A stretch of DNA of 64,000 nucleotides, taken from positions 1 through 64,000 of the forward strand of contig NZ_PPFD01000002.1 of NCBI RefSeq assembly GCF_009653635.1. Direction: 5' to 3'. The DNA is from Endozoicomonas sp. OPT23. Its GTDB lineage: Bacteria; Pseudomonadota; Gammaproteobacteria; Pseudomonadales; Endozoicomonadaceae. The position numbers and the translations under genes were made by a program. This document shows positions 16,618 through 25,553 of this stretch, one piece after another; position 1 is the first letter of the stretch, and each line of letters starts with the position of its first letter. Under the pieces are notes generated by a model, which was not told where the DNA came from, did no database searches, and saw only the letters and a program-made list of their open reading frames with translations.

Positions 16618-17981
16618 GCTTTAATGCCCAGTTTTTGCAGACGTCGTTTAAAAGCATGCCGGGAAATATTCAACAGTTCTGCGGCTTTGGTTTTATGACC
16701 ACTGGTTTGTCTGAGTGCTTTTAGAATAATTTCACGTTCGGCCGTGGCCAGATACTCATCCATAGACTCAGGCAGCTCACTATCATCGTTGGTGTCTGAT
16801 TGAACAACAGGTGTTTTGCTTTCTATGGATTGTGCGCTATTAAAGACTTCTGCAGGCAGCCTGCTTTCAGTGATCAAAGTGCCTGGATAGAGTACTGACA
16901 AACGTTCAACAATATTCCTAAGCTCTCGAATATTACCCGGCCATGGAAACAGGGTCAGTACACTCAGTGTTTCATTATCAAACTGAATCGGAGTCGTTGA
17001 CTGGCGCTTGGCCATCAGTTCTGCAAAGTGTTTCAGCAGTTCAGGAACATCCTCAAGTCTCTGTTTCAGTGGTGGTAGGGTAATCGGCATGATATTCAGG
17101 CGAAAATAGAGGTCAGACCTGAATTCACCGGATTCGGATGCCTGCTTAAGATCGCGATTGGTTGCAGCGATCACACGAATATTGGCTTCTTTCTCCACTT
17201 CACTGCCTACAGGGCGGTAGCGATAGCTTTCGAGAAAAGTCAGTAATTTGGCTTGAGTCGCCAGGCTGAGTTCACCTATTTCATCCAGAAACAGTGTGCC
17301 GCCGTCAGCCTGTTCAATAAGGCCTTTTCGTCGTTTATGAGCACCGGTGTAAGCGCCTTTTTCTGCACCAAAGAGCTCGGCTTCCAGCAGGGTTTCAGGT
17401 AATGCAGCGCAGTTCACTTCAATAAAGGGCGCTTCTGCCTGATCACTCTGGCAATGAATTTCATGGGCAATAGCGGTTTTGCCAGTTCCGGATTCACCCT
17501 TAAGCAGAATGTTTCTGGCAGGGCTTTGAGCGATGAGCTTGATTTGTTCCAGCAGACTTTTCAGAACAAAGCTCTGACCTACAAATTTTCTGGGTTCCGG
17601 TACCTGTTCACTGCAGCTTTCAAGCCAGGGAGTTATTCTGGAACGGATTGCATCAACGTCAAAAGGCTTGGTGATAAAGTCATAAGCGCCTTGTTTTACC
17701 GCTTCGACAGCAATCTGAATATCGCCGTGAGCTGACATCATGATGATTTTGCTTTCCGGAAGAATCACCTTGAGCTTATTCAGAGGTTCAAGCTGATCAC
17801 TGTCGGGCAGCTTCAGGTCAAGCAGCACCACTTCAGGATGCTCACTGATGGCCAGTTCAATAGCGTCAGCTGCCGTATGAGCCGTGATAATTCGATAGCT
17901 ATTACTGAACAGAGCTATTTCAAGAGATCGGGCCAGACGCACTTCGTCGTCGGTAATCAGTAATGTGGGCTTGCTGTTCAT
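16614..17981 (-). CDS. NtrC-family sigma-54-dependent response regulator
   Basis: A 455-aa protein with three domains. The receiver (about residues 5-120) has the phospho-acceptor Asp in VVLLDLKLPDSD and Lys in FITKPFDVD. The AAA+ domain (about 137-360) has Walker A GESGTGKT, a GAYTGAH loop that contacts sigma-54 (Tyr where Phe is usual) and Walker B GGTLFLDEIG. A Fis-type helix-turn-helix closes it (KTKAAELLNISRHAFKRRL). It pairs with the kinase gene 49 bases upstream. The sigma-54 promoter at 15255-15271 is the nearest target. Confidence 0.93.
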   Translation of the reverse strand: MNSKPTLLITDDEVRLARSLEIALFSNSYRIITAHTAADAIELAISEHPEVVLLDLKLPDSDQLEPLNKLKVILPESKIIMMSAHGDIQIAVEAVKQGAYDFITKPFDVDAIRSRITPWLESCSEQVPEPRKFVGQSFVLKSLLEQIKLIAQSPARNILLKGESGTGKTAIAHEIHCQSDQAEAPFIEVNCAALPETLLEAELFGAEKGAYTGAHKRRKGLIEQADGGTLFLDEIGELSLATQAKLLTFLESYRYRPVGSEVEKEANIRVIAATNRDLKQASESGEFRSDLYFRLNIMPITLPPLKQRLEDVPELLKHFAELMAKRQSTTPIQFDNETLSVLTLFPWPGNIRELRNIVERLSVLYPGTLITESRLPAEVFNSAQSIESKTPVVQSDTNDDSELPESMDEYLATAEREIILKALRQTSGHKTKAAELLNISRHAFKRRLQKLGIKA

Positions 17982-18030
17982 GCCAGCCTCTTTTTATCGC
18001 GTTTGACAGTCAGTTGTTGTTTTTTTGGTT

Positions 18031-19761
18031 TCATACATCAAAGGTCAGGGTCGCAGTGGTACCGCTTCCCGATTGGCTTGCAGCACTGCTGGACAGTGAT
18101 AGTTGTCCGCCATTGAGTTCAACAAGTCGGGCTGAAATAGCCAGCCCAAGTCCTGTTCCGGAAGTTTTAGTGGTAAAGAAAGGTTCCATGACTTTCTTCT
18201 GATCAGTCAGGCTTATGCCCGGGCCATTATCGGTAACGGTGATGACGGCCTTGCCACTTTTCTGATAGCAGTGAATATGTATCTGACCATCTTTATGACT
18301 CTCAATTGCTTCAATGGCATTCAGAATCAGGTTCATAATGACTTGATGCAGCTGCTCAGTATCTGCTTTGAACTGTATCTGATCCTCTATTTCAAGAGTC
18401 AGAGCGATAGACTGTTCCTTCGCCATTGGGCCAACAAGGTTGATGATTCTCTGCAGCAGAGCGCTGGAATCGATTAGATCAGTGGATGGCCTGAGAGGTT
18501 TGGAATAGTCCAGCAGATTCTGGATTAACTGATTTATCCGGTCGATCTCTTCCAGCATCAATTGTTTCAGTTCTGTCGCCTGAGGATTATTAGACGATAG
18601 TGGAAGGCTTTGCAGACAAATTTTTATCGTTGCCAGTGGATTTCTGATTTCATGGGCAACACCGGTAGCAAAGTCACCCTGTGTGGCCTTTTTCTCCATC
18701 TGTATTCTCACTGCCATAAGGTTTTTCAGTTGCTCGGCCATCCTGTTCAGACTGCTGGTCAGTTGAGTCACCTCATCATTTCCGGAAGATGGGATAACAT
18801 GATTCCAGTCGCCATCAGCTATCGCTTCAGCGCCATGAATCAATGGTTTGATACGATGTCTGGTTCGGGCAACCAATGCAGTAAAGAACAGGCTAACAAG
18901 AAGAAGAGTAATAATGGCTACTGCCAAATAAAGCCCCCGCTGGGTGGTGAGGTTGCTTGCTGTGTCAGTAGTCTTTGAGTTCAGCTGAATCTGCCAGTGT
19001 GCCAAAAAGTCGGTCGTAGAGACTGGAGGCTCGGTTGAGTCATTGAGTTGACCGAGAACATCAAAACATATACTGGATACTATGTTCAGACAGCCATAGC
19101 CCTGATCACTATCCAGTGTCGCCAGAGCCTTGGTAAGACTGGCAAGACGAACCTGAAAGGCTATATAGCCAGGCGATTCACCTCCCTGTTCAACATCATC
19201 AATCTGTCGTGCGATCAGATACCAGCCGGATTTTCCTCTTACAGGCGTTTGTGGGCCAATCAGCCACCCATTGCTGATTTGGGTTTTTGGTAAATGATCT
19301 ATGGAGAAACTGTCGCCTTTCCAGTAAGGAGAACCACTGGCACTCTGGCCGGGTAGAGCTTTTTTGAGTTGCCACTGGTGATTGAAGAAAAGTGCGCCGT
19401 ATATTTCCGGACGGTCTATATCAAAATAGATCAGGTTCAATGTAGAGGCGGAGAGGTGCGTATCTTTCCGCAGCAGTTTTTCAATGTCTGGCAGCGATGC
19501 AATCGCTTTTAAAGCGGTCTGATGTCGCTGCAACATACTGTCCATTTCTGATTTCACTTGCTTCAACTGTAACTGATTACGCTGCTGATCAATATTCTGT
19601 TGCAGCTCACCGGTTAAACGGTCGTAGAGAAAGATGGTAAGAACCAGTGGAATAAAGGTAACCAGCAGGGACAGGAAAAAATATCGACGGACAATACTGT
19701 TTTCCCAGAATCGAATGCTCTGGTTTTGAGTGACGTTAAGGGTGGGAATACTGCTTTCCAC
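18031..19761 (-). CDS. Membrane sensor histidine kinase
   Basis: A 576-aa kinase. Helix 1 (about residues 26-47) and helix 2 (about 275-295) enclose a periplasmic sensor region of roughly 230 residues. A HAMP segment follows, then the dimerisation domain with the phospho-acceptor His in GVAHEIRNPLATI, and the ATPase domain with N box (NLILNAIEAI), G1 (DNGPGIS) and G2 (GTGLGLAIS). It phosphorylates the NtrC-type regulator encoded next. The large periplasmic domain could read ligand directly or through the binding protein of the same operon. It is divergent from the SLC13 gene, with 194 bases between. Confidence 0.92.
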   Translation of the reverse strand: MESSIPTLNVTQNQSIRFWENSIVRRYFFLSLLVTFIPLVLTIFLYDRLTGELQQNIDQQRNQLQLKQVKSEMDSMLQRHQTALKAIASLPDIEKLLRKDTHLSASTLNLIYFDIDRPEIYGALFFNHQWQLKKALPGQSASGSPYWKGDSFSIDHLPKTQISNGWLIGPQTPVRGKSGWYLIARQIDDVEQGGESPGYIAFQVRLASLTKALATLDSDQGYGCLNIVSSICFDVLGQLNDSTEPPVSTTDFLAHWQIQLNSKTTDTASNLTTQRGLYLAVAIITLLLVSLFFTALVARTRHRIKPLIHGAEAIADGDWNHVIPSSGNDEVTQLTSSLNRMAEQLKNLMAVRIQMEKKATQGDFATGVAHEIRNPLATIKICLQSLPLSSNNPQATELKQLMLEEIDRINQLIQNLLDYSKPLRPSTDLIDSSALLQRIINLVGPMAKEQSIALTLEIEDQIQFKADTEQLHQVIMNLILNAIEAIESHKDGQIHIHCYQKSGKAVITVTDNGPGISLTDQKKVMEPFFTTKTSGTGLGLAISARLVELNGGQLSLSSSAASQSGSGTTATLTFDV

Positions 19762-19955
19762 TTTATTCTCTTATTGGCCTTCAATGGCTATTTATGAGCA
19801 GTCTGTTCAATCACAAATTCTATCAGATAATGACATTGAGCGAGAAATATATAGATTAATAATTAATAAGTTAAATAATGATTTGGCTCATCACTTTATA
19901 AACAGAAAAAGTGCATTCTTCTGATTAGAAAGTCCTCTTTTCGCAGAGCTGTACC

Positions 19956-21356
19956 ATGCAATTCAAAACACTGATTCCCTGCTGTCTGGCTATGGCAGGC
20001 GCTTTCCTTGTGCCAGAACTTTTCTTTCCTGAAGGAATGTTGAATCCGGTTCAACAAAGAATACTGTCCATTTTTCTGTTGGCGACCTTTCTATGGGTTA
20101 CAGAATCTGTACCGGCGTTTTCTACCTCACTGTTGATTATTACACTGCTGGTACTGACTGCATCAGACAGTGCACCACACTTTTTAAAAGAAGGCCTGGG
20201 GGACTCAGCGCTCAGCTATGTTGAAGTGTTCAGCAGCTTTGCTTCACCAATCATTATTCTTTTCCTTGGTGGCTTTTATATCGCTTTAGCCAGTGCCAAA
20301 TACAGCCTTGACCTCAATCTTGCCCGGGTCCTGCTGAAACCTTTTGGTCAGCGCTATGCAGTGGTGATGCTTGGTCTGATGGTAATCACTGCAGTTTTCT
20401 CAATGTTTATGAGTAATACGACGACCAGTGTCATGATGCTGACGATTATGACGCCACTGTTGTCTGATATGGACCCTGATGATCCGGGCGGCAGAGCTAT
20501 GGTGCTGGCCATTCCAGTAGCCGCAAACCTTGGTGGTATGGGAACACCCATTGGTACACCGCCGAATGCCATAGCTTTTCGTTATTTTGTTGGTGAAAAT
20601 AGCATCACCTTTGGCGACTGGATGATGTTTGCTGTGCCAATCACTGTCGTCTTAATTGCTTTCAGCTGGTGGCTTTTACTGCGAATGTATCCGACCAAAA
20701 GTAAAACCGTAGAACTCAATATTGAATCCACCTTTGCTCACGGCTGTAAGCCTTACATTGTTTACGTCACCGTGTTGCTGACGGTTTTGCTCTGGATGAC
20801 TTCAGGTTTACACGGTGTGAATGCTTACGCTGTAGCCATTATTCCAGTAGCCGTGTTCAGTTTGACCGGAGTTATTGGGCAGAAGGATTTGAAAGAGATC
20901 AGTTGGGATGTGCTCTGGTTGCTGGCTGGTGGTATTGCCATCGGTGCCGCCATGAGCAGTTCCGGTTTGGCAGAGTTGATCGTGAACTGTCTGCCTTTTG
21001 AACAGCTGCCTGTGTTGCTGGTTTTCTTCGTGATTGGTTTTATTTGCATGCTGATGGCAACGTTTCTCTCCAATACAGCCACTGCAAATCTGCTGATGCC
21101 TATTGCGGTTTCCATGTCTGTATCCATCGCCGGGATTGCAGAATGGGGAGGCTTGATTGTTATAGCTGCTATTGTTGCATTGTCTTCTTCATTGGGTATG
21201 GGCTTGCCTATCAGTACACCGCCTAATGCTTTGGCACATGCGACAGGATTGGTGGAAACAAAAGACTTTATTCGTACGGCTAAAATCATCAGTCCACTGG
21301 GTGTATTGTTGATTTGCAGTGTTCTGGCGACACTGGCATGGCTTGGCTGGTTATGA
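19956..21356 (+). CDS. SLC13/DASS-family sodium:carboxylate symporter
   Basis: A 466-aa membrane protein with the paired SNT motifs of the divalent anion:Na+ symporter family (MSNTTTSVMML about residue 150; LSNTATANLLMP about residue 370), each followed by a TPPNA turn (GTPIGTPPNA, GLPISTPPNA). Known members import succinate, citrate, other dicarboxylates or sulfate; the closest fit is dicarboxylate. It is divergent from the histidine kinase gene and may belong to the same regulon, but no sigma-54 site was found in the 194-base gap. The glutathione transferase gene follows on the same strand. Confidence 0.88.
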   Translation: MQFKTLIPCCLAMAGAFLVPELFFPEGMLNPVQQRILSIFLLATFLWVTESVPAFSTSLLIITLLVLTASDSAPHFLKEGLGDSALSYVEVFSSFASPIIILFLGGFYIALASAKYSLDLNLARVLLKPFGQRYAVVMLGLMVITAVFSMFMSNTTTSVMMLTIMTPLLSDMDPDDPGGRAMVLAIPVAANLGGMGTPIGTPPNAIAFRYFVGENSITFGDWMMFAVPITVVLIAFSWWLLLRMYPTKSKTVELNIESTFAHGCKPYIVYVTVLLTVLLWMTSGLHGVNAYAVAIIPVAVFSLTGVIGQKDLKEISWDVLWLLAGGIAIGAAMSSSGLAELIVNCLPFEQLPVLLVFFVIGFICMLMATFLSNTATANLLMPIAVSMSVSIAGIAEWGGLIVIAAIVALSSSLGMGLPISTPPNALAHATGLVETKDFIRTAKIISPLGVLLICSVLATLAWLGWL

Positions 21357-21419
21357 GTTTTATTGCTCCGTAAGCCTATTTTTGCAAGACTGAGTACCTG
21401 CAAATTCAGAGGCATCACA

Positions 21420-22043
21420 ATGATAAAACTATACGGCTCTGGTCAGTCACGTTCATTCAGAGCGGTTTGGGCTCTTGAAGAAGCTGGTCTGGATTACGAA
21501 TATCAGCATGTGAAAATTGGCAGTCCTGAAGAAGACGGCAGTCGTCATCCGTCTTATCAGGCTATTAACCGGCAGGGTAAAGTTCCTACGCTGGTAGATG
21601 GTAATCTTACACTTACTGAAAGTGCCGCTATCGTGAATTACATTGCAGCCCTTGCTCCCGGGAAGCAGCTTATGCCAGCTGACTCTGCTGCAGCAAAGGC
21701 TGAATATGACGAGTTCTGCTATTTCATTCTGACAGATCTTGAACAGTCACTGTGGAGCAAGGGGAAGCATTCATTTGTCCTGCCTGAAGAACATCGTATT
21801 GAACAGATGCTTTCTACTGTTAAGTGGGAATGGCAGCGTTCCCTTTCAGCGCTTGATAAGATTATGGAGGGTCGGGAGTTTGCAGTAGGTGATAACTTTA
21901 CCTGTGCTGATATTCTTCTGGCTCAGACCATTAATTGGGCAGATCGTTTTCAGTTTGATATTCCACAACAGTATCTGGATTACCGGGATCGTATGTATCT
22001 TCGTCCCGCTTGCCAGAGAGCCAAGACAAAGGCTTCACCTTAG
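21420..22043 (+). CDS. Glutathione S-transferase family protein
   Basis: A 207-aa protein with an N-terminal thioredoxin-like domain (MIKLYGSGQSRSFRAVWALEE; the SRS serines near residues 8-10 are in the place of the catalytic residue) containing the cis-Pro and ESAA motif (KVPTLVDGNLTLTESAAIVNYI), and a C-terminal helical domain with the FTCADILLAQ capping motif. It should conjugate or reduce substrates with glutathione in the cytoplasm. The ATG at 21420 is chosen over a TTG at 21363 because residue 1 then falls at the usual family start. It follows the SLC13 gene by 63 bases. Confidence 0.88.
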   Translation: MIKLYGSGQSRSFRAVWALEEAGLDYEYQHVKIGSPEEDGSRHPSYQAINRQGKVPTLVDGNLTLTESAAIVNYIAALAPGKQLMPADSAAAKAEYDEFCYFILTDLEQSLWSKGKHSFVLPEEHRIEQMLSTVKWEWQRSLSALDKIMEGREFAVGDNFTCADILLAQTINWADRFQFDIPQQYLDYRDRMYLRPACQRAKTKASP

Positions 22044-22110
22044 AAGACTGTGAACAGCTTTTAATATGAATCCGGTTTGGCAATGCATTGTCGAACCGGA
22101 CAATATTGCT

Positions 22111-22890
22111 TCAACGCTGAGTGTTATTTAGCTTCCGAGCTTTGAAGTAACGAACCTTGTTGTGGATAACATCAAAGTAAATACCTCTGTTCAGTAGTTC
22201 GGAAGCAATGTCTTCAGGGCTGACTTCCTTATAAAAAAGTATATTAAGCTCTTTATGAAATTGATCACGACTGTCTACTAATGCCTCATAAATCGGGTAT
22301 GCGTCGCTCTTATTGGTAAATCTGAGAAAATTAATCAGTGAATCCAGCAGCTGTTCAAAAAGCGGCTCCGATGCTACTGAATCCGGCTGCCATTTACTCA
22401 GATGATCAATAGCAGATTGGCACTTCTCCGAAAGTGTTGAGTTTTTAGAGCATTGCTGAACAGCACTGGGAAAAGATGTTTTTTGGCTTCCATAAAACTT
22501 TTTACTGGCCTTTTTCTCAGACCACTCACTTAGTTTGCCTTCCAGTTCTTTGGCAAGGTTTGGCTTCAGGTTTCTTGTTGAGTCTTTTAATTGAGTGTCC
22601 GCACGAGTTGTAACCGCTTGAACAACAACACTCTTCAGTCCTGGGTACTGGCTTGTATCATTACCAGACTTTTCAGCCAGCCACTGGAGGAAGTACTCTC
22701 TTGCCATATAGCGGTAGCCCATAGCAGCACGGCCAACCGGATGACGGTTCCAGGCAGTGAAACTGACGCCATATGCGATGGCTGGTTTGATTAACGGACC
22801 TATATCCGGTGAATTGTCCTCGTTCCAGAAGAGCGCAGTGGCAGAATTGGAAGTAAAGACAAATAGGCATGCAAGCAGACGGTTTAACAT
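22111..22890 (-). CDS. Secreted protein of unknown family, 259 aa
   Basis: A signal peptide is clear (MLNRLLACLFVFTSNSATA, cleavage before LFW). The mature protein is soluble, Lys- and Ser-rich in the middle, with no motif I recognise. AGGGA precedes the ATG at 22890 by 8 bases; ATG codons at 22899 and 22920 are in frame but fit the signal peptide less well. It converges with the glutathione transferase gene and is followed upstream on the same strand by another unknown exported protein, so the two may be an operon. Confidence 0.7.
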   Translation of the reverse strand: MLNRLLACLFVFTSNSATALFWNEDNSPDIGPLIKPAIAYGVSFTAWNRHPVGRAAMGYRYMAREYFLQWLAEKSGNDTSQYPGLKSVVVQAVTTRADTQLKDSTRNLKPNLAKELEGKLSEWSEKKASKKFYGSQKTSFPSAVQQCSKNSTLSEKCQSAIDHLSKWQPDSVASEPLFEQLLDSLINFLRFTNKSDAYPIYEALVDSRDQFHKELNILFYKEVSPEDIASELLNRGIYFDVIHNKVRYFKARKLNNTQR

Positions 22891-22962
22891 ATTGGTCATC
22901 CCTGATGTTAAGGCGTCCAATCAGTATAGTTGCTGTTTTCTTCCTGGAAATGTCAGCGACAG

Positions 22963-23730
22963 TTACTCTCTTAACCTGCCTCTCTTTGACGGAGCTCCCG
23001 CAAACTCTTGCACAATAGGCCAGAAGAAGATGGTCAGCGCTATCATTACCCAGAGTGATATTATCCAGCCAGAAAGAAGGTGAACTTTTTTCCAGCCCGC
23101 GTTTGAGCGATGCAGCAAATTAAAGTCAGTAATATAAACAGTTTCACAGGCACCATTACCCGTGTCAGTTCTGGTCGTGCTTGTTTGTCTTTGAGTGAGT
23201 CTGCCTTTGTAGTCTGACAGATAACCTTTGAAATGAATGATATCGCCAATTTCTGAAGCCATGATTTGCTCGGCGATAAACGGATCGTCAGCCAGAATAT
23301 GGTTGTTGGCAAACCTGTCCCCCTGAAACAGGTTGTGAGCCTGCATATCTCTGGTGGAGTAATAACAGGTCCACTGGCCGCTGGAGAACTCCACATTACG
23401 ATAAAACTCCGGCAACGTGTTCTGGTCCCCCCAGACAACACAGATATCCTTGATGTTCAGGTAGTCTGACGCTCTCTTATGCATTCGGTCCCACCAGACA
23501 TCACTGTGATGGACGGAAACTACCAGCCCCCAGAGTTCGTAATGGTATTTAGGGAAGATTGAATAGTTTTCATTAGCAACGCTGGCAAGAAAAGGGTCCA
23601 GGTCTACTTTTTCCTGAACAGGCTCATTTCGAAGCTCTGGAATATGAGGAAGCTGGGCTGGTAACTGATCTTTCTGCCACCACGTCATTAACCAGATGGC
23701 ACAGAGTAATAAGAAGAGTTGACCTTTCAC
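22963..23730 (-). CDS. Membrane-anchored protein of unknown family, 255 aa
   Basis: The protein has an N-terminal hydrophobic helix (LFLLLCAIWLMTWW, residues 5-18), a long periplasmic or luminal region rich in Trp, Tyr and Asp (ICVVWGDQ, SSGQWTCYYS), and a second helix near the C-terminus (SGWIISLWVMIALTIFFWPIV), ending in a basic tail. With both helices in the membrane the middle part would face the periplasm. Four cysteines are present, two of them in the middle region. I know of no function. It lies about 70 bases upstream of the secreted protein at 22111-22890 on the same strand. Confidence 0.7.
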   Translation of the reverse strand: MKGQLFLLLCAIWLMTWWQKDQLPAQLPHIPELRNEPVQEKVDLDPFLASVANENYSIFPKYHYELWGLVVSVHHSDVWWDRMHKRASDYLNIKDICVVWGDQNTLPEFYRNVEFSSGQWTCYYSTRDMQAHNLFQGDRFANNHILADDPFIAEQIMASEIGDIIHFKGYLSDYKGRLTQRQTSTTRTDTGNGACETVYITDFNLLHRSNAGWKKVHLLSGWIISLWVMIALTIFFWPIVQEFAGAPSKRGRLRE

Positions 23731-23932
23731 TTAATTAGCCTGCAATTGGATTTGATCGTAATTTAACCAATGGGCATAAAAGAATTAAGCAACTTTGCTT
23801 CAAATTGCATGCTGAGTCGCATAAGTAATGAAAAAGACTGAGAAGAGGAAAGTCAGGTAAATTTTATAGGAACCGGAAGCGTTTTGGCTGGTCTATTCTC
23901 TGGGACAAAAAATGCCAGAAGGTTGATGGATA

Positions 23933-24775
23933 GTGAATTTAAAAATAGTAGCCCTGCTTGTTACCAGTTTATTTTTCTCTGTAGGTTGGGGAAAAACAGC
24001 ATCCGAGTCTTCCGATGCAAAAAACAGTAGCTTGAAGTTTGTGGAAAAGCCTGCAGAGAAAAACAAGAAGCAGGGGGCAATAAATAAAAAACGTCCTGAG
24101 ATATACCAGTTCAGCAACCCGGCGCATCAAGCGATGCTGAACAACTCAACCAAAGCGGTTAAAACACTGCCGAATAAGGACATTGATGAGTTACTTAAAG
24201 CCATGCACGAAGCCATGGCATCAAATGTAGGTGGTGGTATTTCTGCTAATCAGATTGGTAAATCATTACAGATTTTTCTTATTGGTCCTCCTCCCATGAT
24301 CAACTCCAGAGCGCCTTCGGATGTCTTTATTAACCCCAGAATTACCAAAGCATCTAAAGGTCGAAGCTGTTTTTGGCATGGTTGTCTTAGTTCGGACGGT
24401 GAGAAATTTGGAAAGGTCGCCAGCTGGAACACGATTACTATAGAAGCACTTGATCCGCAGGGGAAAAAATTCACTCGTGACCTGAAAGGACTGGATGCCA
24501 TCGTTGCTCAGCATGAATTTCGTCACCTGTTAGGAGGTGGCTACCATGACCATGCCAAAGAATTTAATGATGAAAAATCACTGATGCGGCTGATGTTTCA
24601 GGGCAAACTCAGAATGCTGGAAGTTTGTGACGACAACGCACCTTTTATCCTTGATGGCTACAAGGTTGGTGAAACCATAGAAGAGTACGCTCAGAGGGCA
24701 GGAAAGGTCTCAGGTAAGTCTGGAGATAAAAGCTCAAAGAAGAAAAAAAGCAAGGGTATTCCGTTACCTGAATGA
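23933..24775 (+). CDS. Peptide-deformylase-like protein with a signal peptide
   Basis: A 280-aa protein with peptide deformylase motifs in order: GGGISANQIG (motif 1, the Gln is kept), HGCLSSDG (motif 2; the usual EGCLS has Glu replaced by His, the metal-ligand Cys is kept) and QHEFRHLLGG (motif 3, both His ligands and the catalytic Glu kept, D replaced by R). Unlike housekeeping Def (about 170 aa, cytosolic) it begins with a signal peptide (LKIVALLVTSLFFSVGWG) and a linker, and has a Lys-rich tail. It starts at a GTG. A metal hydrolase acting outside the cytoplasm is likely; whether N-formyl peptides are the substrate is open. Confidence 0.8.
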   Translation: MNLKIVALLVTSLFFSVGWGKTASESSDAKNSSLKFVEKPAEKNKKQGAINKKRPEIYQFSNPAHQAMLNNSTKAVKTLPNKDIDELLKAMHEAMASNVGGGISANQIGKSLQIFLIGPPPMINSRAPSDVFINPRITKASKGRSCFWHGCLSSDGEKFGKVASWNTITIEALDPQGKKFTRDLKGLDAIVAQHEFRHLLGGGYHDHAKEFNDEKSLMRLMFQGKLRMLEVCDDNAPFILDGYKVGETIEEYAQRAGKVSGKSGDKSSKKKKSKGIPLPE

Positions 24776-24799
24776 TCAATGTTCGATCGTAGCTCGACT

Positions 24800-25513
24800 C
24801 TACAGCTCGTTATGTTTCCAGAACAGATCCTCAATAGACTGTCTTTCAGGAGCAGGGCACTTTTCTGCTAACTGGTACGGGGTATTTTGATAGTGATTCT
24901 TCGCACGTGCCAGAGCTCTGTTTTGGGGGGCAATTAGAATCAACCGAAGAAGATTTGAATTACAGAGCTCAACAGCGTTGTGAACTATGTTGTTACCTGT
25001 TTCATCAACACCATCGATCATATCCTCCTTTGCCTGGTAGAGAGAAATTAGTGCAAGGGTGTCATGCAACTGGTCCATTGGGCAGTGCTTTTTGAGCATG
25101 TTTTCGGAATGATTTTCGTTCTTTCCTGACTCAAGCATTGCGATACTGTTGAATTGCAAAATATTAAAAATAGCTTTTTGACTGCACTGTTTCAGCTGTA
25201 TATCGTATTTCCATTGCAGCTCTTCCAGTTTTTCTTCAGGAGAAGGAGGGATGCCTTCAGCCCGTTTAAGCTTCCTTTCTGCACGTGCGAGTGACTTTGA
25301 CAATTGAGTTGTATCCCCGACTTTAGATGAGGAGGCGTGTTCTGCCAGATCTTTAGCTTGTGCAGCGATACCTTTGAGCTGCTCCTGCATTTGCTTCAGA
25401 TTAATACCGTCACTTCCGTATTTTTTTTCGTACACTCTGGAGAAAGATAAGCCTGGAAGCAGGAATAAGATAACTATTGCGTAGACCAGAGCTTGCTTAC
25501 TTTGCTTTTTCAT
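24800..25513 (-). CDS. Secreted protein with coiled coil and ankyrin-like segment, 237 aa
   Basis: A signal peptide (ALVYAIVILFLLPGLSFS, about residues 8-25) is followed by a helical, probably coiled-coil region (LKQMQEQLKGIAAQAKDLAE...) and, near residues 170-225, a segment with the ankyrin pattern (TGNNIVHNAVELCNSNLLRLIL, then a second partial repeat NHYQNTPYQLAEKC). Ankyrin repeats bind proteins; a secreted one in a host-associated bacterium could be an effector or a periplasmic adaptor (inference). Cysteines near the end of each helix pair may form disulfides. It is convergent with the deformylase-like gene, 24 bases apart. Confidence 0.68.
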   Translation of the reverse strand: MKKQSKQALVYAIVILFLLPGLSFSRVYEKKYGSDGINLKQMQEQLKGIAAQAKDLAEHASSSKVGDTTQLSKSLARAERKLKRAEGIPPSPEEKLEELQWKYDIQLKQCSQKAIFNILQFNSIAMLESGKNENHSENMLKKHCPMDQLHDTLALISLYQAKEDMIDGVDETGNNIVHNAVELCNSNLLRLILIAPQNRALARAKNHYQNTPYQLAEKCPAPERQSIEDLFWKHNEL

Positions 25514-25553
25514 TTTTTCACCTTTCGATGGTTTGGTTTTCCTGATTGTTGTT

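Noticed and set aside
19787-19803. Possible sigma-54 site upstream of the SLC13 symporter
   Set aside because: GG and GC are 10 bases apart (TGGCTATTTATGAGCA), but the -12 part lacks TTGC and the -24 part lacks CAC, so the match is weak.
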